The notes under the pieces: generated by a model | Told to the model about the DNA's origin: nothing | What the model saw: only the letters and a program-made list of their open reading frames with translations | Database searches by the model: none | Made by a program: the position numbers and the translations under genes | In this document: positions 59,091 to 64,000 of the stretch, piece by piece | Layout: each line of letters opens with the position of its first letter | Position numbering within the stretch: position 1 is the first letter of the stretch | From: Limnanthes douglasii subsp. nivea | Taxonomy: Eukaryota > Streptophyta > Magnoliopsida > Brassicales > Limnanthaceae | DNA length: 64,000 nucleotides | Reading direction: 5' to 3' | NCBI GenBank assembly: GCA_036936605.1 | Contig: JAUPFV010000001.1 | Coordinates: forward strand, 319,450,250-319,514,249

Positions 59091-60843
59091 AGTTCTCCCC
59101 CAAATATAGTTAATGACTCAAAATATTTTACCAGATCGAAAATTGTAGCAGACTTATCCACTATCACCCCTACCTGATTCCGATCCGGGTCCAGATCTAG
59201 GTATTCAGAATCCACATCAAACCTTTCAAAAATTATCATGGTATATTCTTATCTGGATGTTCTAGGGGCTACCAAAGGAGTCATTCAGGGATCATTGGTA
59301 TTAGATGGTGTATTATCTCGTCTGCTGCCCCCATGTTTCTTAACAAAAGCGCCCAATTTACCTATTTCAATGAGATTTTTCACTTCTTGCTTCAATGCTA
59401 TGCAATCATGGGTATCATGCCCTACATCGTTATGATATTACCAGAAATGGTTACTTCGGGTCTCTCTAAGAGACTGTAGTATGGCTGACCTTCTAAAGTG
59501 TACATCATTTTTAGTCTTGTCATATATTATTGCTATACTTTCCCCCAACTCATTAAACCATTCAGGTTGAACCCAATGACCCCTTTTACTTTTAACTAGT
59601 TAGTTTTTGTTGGATTGGTTCTTGTTGGGCCGATGTGACCCCTGCCCGGTTTCCTTTAATCTGTAACCAGATTGAATTGTTGTTTGAGGAGTTACACTGT
59701 GGTGGTGGATCTGTTCTGACGAGATACTCTAGATTTTTTAGTTTCTTCAACATTAATTTGCTTCCCAACTTGATTTATTAGTCCCCAAAAGTCATTTTTC
59801 CCAGGTTACTGAGTCAGCCAAATTACCCGGACTCAAACCTTGTCTTAAAGAGGAAATTACAACTTGTTCAAAACAGCCAGCCAGCTCATTCTTCGTATTC
59901 ACAAACCTACTAATATATTATTTCAACAACTCATTTAGTTCTTGGGCACAATGGATAATCGTATCACCATTACCTTTAAGCTCCTTCCTTCCAACAAATT
60001 GCCTTTGGAACGCAACCCAGAATATATCAAAATTCTTTATAGATTGCTAAGGAAGACTATTGTACCATTTTAGGGCACTTCCTTTAAAGGTTTGTGAGAA
60101 GGCCCTGCATAGTAGATTTTCATCGTCATCAAAGTTCATCATAAAATTCTTAAATTGTTCGAGATTATTGTCTGGATCTTTGCTTCCATCATACTTTTCC
60201 ATATTGGAACTATCAAATCTTTTACGAAGATGTACGAAGAGTAACTTTGAAGAAAAATATGGTTGCCTCCAATTTTGACTACAGCTAGACACAATATCTT
60301 CATTAGAAGTAGTAAAAATATATGGTTCAGATTGGAAGGCAAATGGATCGATCAACAAACGATCAATATGCTGATCAGCCAAACCCTTCAATTTCCCTTA
60401 ATACTTTTTAAGTCTGTCATGTCTATCCCTTTTTCTTGAATGCATTTTGGTCAGCCTTAAATTCTTCTTCAACCGGCCTTCATCACTATTGGATGAGGCT
60501 GATTCTTCAAGTTCCGAATCATTAGATGAACTATTAGAAGACTCAGATGTGGAGCTCATAATTCATTTGGACCGATGCATTTTCTTGGAGCTGAGATGAG
60601 TCTTTAGGAGTGCTCATTCTCACCTAGATTATCAGTGATGCACAAGATTTTTCTTTGATTCCCTTTTTTGCTTGTTTTTTAGCCCTTAAAACCTCAATCT
60701 CAACTCTGAGTTGATCTCGTTTTTCTTGAATGGATTGTTTTTCATCACCATTGTAATTTAACATGAGACACAGTAGTGTGCTCATTATCTTCTTTCACCC
60801 CTTCAACTTCTGGACGTGAAACATCTTTTACATTAGGATCCAT
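59091..60843 (-). pseudogene. E3 gag, decayed
   Basis: The likely start is ATG at 60843 (MDPNVKDVSRPEVEGV), about 70 bases inside the PBS. 60047-60391 encodes the Retrotrans_gag domain with KYDGSKDPDNNLEQFKNFMM and LLCRAFSQTFKGSALKWYN. The domain continues at 59870-60040 in broken frame. The zinc-knuckle region is at about 59380-59450 (CHDVGHDTHDCIAL-like on the minus strand). A Ser/Glu patch near 60490-60560 parallels the one in E1 gag. Confidence 0.8.
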
Positions 60844-60896
60844 CCTAACTACTTTGTTCACTAGTTTTGAATATGAAATTCAGGCATTGTTATCTC

Positions 60897-60914
60897 CCAC
60901 TGTGGTCGCCAATT
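60897..60914 (-). other. E3 primer-binding site
   Basis: On the minus strand TTGGCGACCACAGTGGG follows the LTR end after AA. The plus-strand element at 12048 has the same site with one change. Confidence 0.75.
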
Positions 60915-61273
60915 TGGTGTGGATAATATATAGTTGGGGGGTATTTTGAGAAGTTTATGAGTTGAGCATTAACTTCTGAGTAGTGAGTAGTGAGATAAGA
61001 GAGGTGTATGCTTGTATTTAATATTTTGGAAAAAAGTTGAACTATTAAATGAAGTTGGTTGGGATATTTACACTAATTTTGTGACCTATGGGCCTTCCGG
61101 ATCGGACCCTGGATTCGGGTCAATCTCTAAAGCTCAAACCATAAATGGTATTAGCACACAGCTGAGTCATGATTGACTTGGTCAAACTATTCACGATATG
61201 CTTTGTGTAAAATATGTCTGAACCGCCCCCGAATTTAGGCATTATTACCTTTCCAAAAATGTTGAACCTATCA
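60915..61273 (-). repeat. E3 5' LTR
   Basis: On the plus strand it begins TGGTGTGGATAA next to the PBS and ends TTGAACCTATCA, with canonical TG and CA ends. Partner of 51385-51752; the first 90 bases differ at about five positions plus one 11-bp repeat unit. Confidence 0.9.
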
Positions 61274-63893
61274 AGGTACAATAAGCTAAACCATTATAAA
61301 TGATTTTTTTAGATTCATAAATTAAAAATTTGTTTATCTCGTATGTTATATTGAAGAATCCAACAACATGATGATCTAAATGAGCTGCAAAATAATTTAC
61401 TAATCACTAAATAAACAATGACTGACTATAATGAAAAAGAATAGTTTCTCAAAATCATTCATGAAGATTACAATAAAATATGAAGAACCGAGGATTGTTG
61501 AGAAAAATGAAGAGTTTAAGGCATATCATAGCTTAACAAGGATAAATTAGGACACCTCCAATATGATATTATGGTAGGGAGAATAGAATCACTTAGGACA
61601 GACTAAACAAAGAAGAATTATTTTTATCAATATCCAATATAAAAGTTCCCATACTTAGAGAGAAGTGTCTATTCAATTGTATATTCAATTCATAATGTAG
61701 ATAAATTTTTTATTTATGATGTAATACTAATATAAGTGAAAAAAGGAATGAATTTTGGGTTTGGATATTCAATGAAGACAATGCTGAAAATTATGAAAAG
61801 AAAACATTTGAATGTAAGTGAAAATGAAATTGTAAATGTAATCTTTTATGTATATTATATTATTGAGTTGAAATGTAACTTGTTAAGTATATGAAAGCTT
61901 CAAGAAAATTATATGTCAATTATGTTTTGAATATAAAAAGTATAAAATTTTACATCATAGCAAATGTCTAGTTATTCAGTCCAAAATGAGCAAAAGTAAT
62001 ATGTTTATTGTGATTGCAGATATGATGTGTAAAGCTATTATGTTACTCGCAACACTAAAAATTCAGACACTTAATGCTCAAAAGGTTGAGAACTATTCAA
62101 TATGTACTGATGTTTAGTGGATTTCATTCATTTAAAACACCTACAAATTTATATATAACGTGTTTGGTTAGTAAGCAACACATGATATCAATTCTTATAA
62201 GCGGAATGTGGAGAGCATCGTAAAAACTAATTTTGGTGTATTCTAAAATATACGATCTCAAAACACTTACATCAAACATTATTTTTGAAGTTTTATTGAT
62301 GATTTTAGTCGTAAAATTTATATTTACTTTTTTTTAATGAAAATAACAATAATCATATTTTAGAAGTTATAATGCATATGCTGAAAAAGAGAGTTAAGTA
62401 TCTACTTTGATGCATATGCTAATAAAAATGGTGAGTTTACATCAAATGAGTTTGGATAGTTTTGGAAGGTAAATGACATAAATAAACATCTAAATGTAGC
62501 TTATACCTCCTAATCAAAACGGATTTGGTGATAGGAAAAATAGGACAATCATGAATTTGGTGCATTATGAGCTCTTTCATAAGTAGATTCCAAGGCTTGT
62601 GGAGAAAAGTTTGTGTGCTTATACCTCCTCATGATGACGTGTGATTGTCCTGAAAAATTATCGTATTTCATTTGTACACAAAAAAACTTAAAAAGCATTG
62701 AGTTATATAAATCCTATAGTATAATATTTCATGATTTTTGGATGCTTAACTCATGTGCATTACTATGAATATATCAAGTTGGATGATATAATATTTAAAT
62801 ATGTATTTTTGGGAGTAAACAATGAATACAAAACTTATTGATGATTTAATCTAACTTCTAAAAAAATAGTTATTATGGTATATGATGTTATTTAGAAAAA
62901 TTAGGGATAAAATTGAAGCATAAGTAATGAAGGAATAGTCCAGATGTGTTAAAACTTCGTGATAGTAAAAAAGAAGTTGAAGTCGAGAATGAAAGAAAAT
63001 TTTGGATAAAAATTAAAAAAGAAAATGGTACGAGTAACATGAATAGAGCATATTCAAGTGGGTTGAACACGCATTATAATAACTAAAATAATGAAAAATC
63101 ATTAGGTCCAATTAAAAGGAGAATAATGCGAGCTTCGTGTTTGATGTTAGATTATAAAACCAATTAATAATTGTGAGATGAATAATATTTGAATACCATG
63201 GTGGTTCTCAAAACTATCCTTATCACTTTTGAGGAACATATATAAAATAAAAAATATAGTTATACTAGATATACGAGAAAATGTATGTCTAGCAGCCTGA
63301 GATAAACGAGAACAAGTACAAGGGACACAAGGTTTATAAATTGAATAAGATATTAGATAAACTTAAACAAACTCTATGAGTTCGGTATACCATAACCTAT
63401 TTTACTAAAAAATATTTCAAAATATGTAATTATAAACACACCTTATTTAAAAAATCATAAAAAAGAGGTAAGATTTTAGTTTCGGGTCTTTATATTGATT
63501 ATAAATATTTTAATGAGATAACAAGAGGAGATGAATTTATAAAGTTCTTAATATTATACACAGCTCAACATATTTGGCTTATGAAAATGAGATATATTTT
63601 ATGAGGGTTGAAGTATAACAACATTATGGATGAAAATTTTGTGTATCAAAAAGAATATGCTCATAAAGTTCTAGTAAAATTTGACATTTATATAAGCAAA
63701 TTGGTAAAAATAACATTATAGTACTAGATTGTAAATTGGAAAAACCTGCTAAAAGATTAAATATGTATATAGATTTGTTCAAGTAAAGGGTTGGCAGTCT
63801 TATGTACTTCACTACAACCAAATTTGATTTGACATATAATGTGAGTTTTATGAACAAATTTATGTCATGTCCTATATAACAACACTGGTTAGC
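61274..63893. other. Unassigned AT-rich region
   Basis: Right of E3 there is 2.6 kb of AT-rich sequence without a recognisable domain, LTR or repeat array. Some stretches (about 61440-61620 and 62940-63070) have coding-like purine bias but no sustained frame. Confidence 0.4.
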
Positions 63894-64000
63894 AGCGAAA
63901 ATATTACTAGGCAGCGGGAAGCATCCTGAGGGTACGCCTGATTCAGGTCGGTGAAATCGACGCATATGCGCCACTGCCCTTATTTGTTTTACCAACGTAG
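63894..64000 (-). pseudogene. Ty3/gypsy reverse transcriptase fragment at the right edge
   Basis: The minus strand encodes QWRICVDFTDLNQAYPQDA, the conserved RT block (compare KLRMCVDFTDLNRACPKD in E1). It then degenerates at about 63893. Its GC content is visibly higher than that of the flank and the wording (NQAYPQDA) differs from E1-E4, so it is from another Ty3/gypsy family. The element continues right of the window. Confidence 0.75.

Larger units (their letters stand above)
51385..61273 (-). mobile_element. E3: Tat-lineage LTR retrotransposon with both LTRs (~9.9 kb)
   Basis: LTRs at 51385-51752 and 60915-61273 are in the same orientation. Between them on the minus strand are PBS, gag, protease, RT, RNase H, archaeal RNase H and integrase; on the plus strand next to the left LTR is an antisense ORF with its own TATA box. 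Flanks GGGTA (51380-51384) and AGGTA (61274-61278) match at 4 of 5, a plausible target duplication. All ORFs are broken. An LTR-like insert lies at 55945-56363. Visible LTR mismatches and an 11-bp indel show it is older than E1 looks. Confidence 0.9.

Overview
This window is transposon-dense nuclear DNA from a flowering plant. The evidence is the set of element families present: Tat-lineage Ty3/gypsy LTR retrotransposons with a second archaeal-type RNase H and an antisense extra ORF, a plant L1-type LINE, and a Mutator-like element (MULE) carrying a Ulp1-type (C48) protease gene. Codons, introns with GT/AG ends and TATA boxes are plant-like. I see no intact host gene, rRNA, tRNA or organellar insert. 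The species cannot be named from the sequence alone.

Layout, left to right. (1) 1-7616: Tat element E1 on the minus strand, nearly complete. Its 3' LTR lies beyond the left edge. It has gag, protease, RT/RNase H, archaeal RNase H and integrase broken by five stops and two frame changes, a plus-strand antisense ORF at 1-927, 34-bp tandem repeats, a PBS and a 5' LTR. (2) 7617-16880: an older, heavily decayed Tat element E2 (minus). E1 inserted inside its integrase, and 10560-14170 splits its protease from gag; that insert holds a plus-strand LTR with PBS at about 11700-12063. (3) 17255-24517: a decayed full-length L1-type LINE (minus). (4) 24518-26925: foldback (inverted-repeat) elements built of short units with core GGTCTCGCATGAT. 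(5) 27104-40543: a 13.4-kb MULE. It has a spliced plus-strand gene with a C-terminal Ulp1-like protease domain, two small plus-strand accessory genes with TATA boxes, and a minus-strand MURA transposase (MuDR DNA-binding, DDE and SWIM domains). Its noncoding parts, including introns of both large genes, are packed with a TCGCGT core motif in arrays of different periods. (6) 41382-42480: a 5'-truncated copy of the same LINE family with a target-site duplication. (7) About 43500-47900: decayed plus-strand Tat element E4. (8) 51385-61273: Tat element E3 (minus) with both LTRs, PBS, decayed gag-pol, antisense ORF with its own TATA box, and a 419-bp LTR-like insertion. (9) 63894-64000: a reverse-transcriptase fragment of another Ty3/gypsy element running off the right edge.

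The most interesting system is the MULE. It combines a transposase, a Ulp1-like gene, small accessory genes and a dense, noncoding-restricted motif. This resembles the VANDAL/VANC anti-silencing arrangement of Arabidopsis, in which an element-encoded protein recognises short motifs repeated in the element's own noncoding DNA. The nearby foldback elements carry a one-base variant of the same 14-base word. Functional links are inference; motif placement and domain content are read from the sequence.
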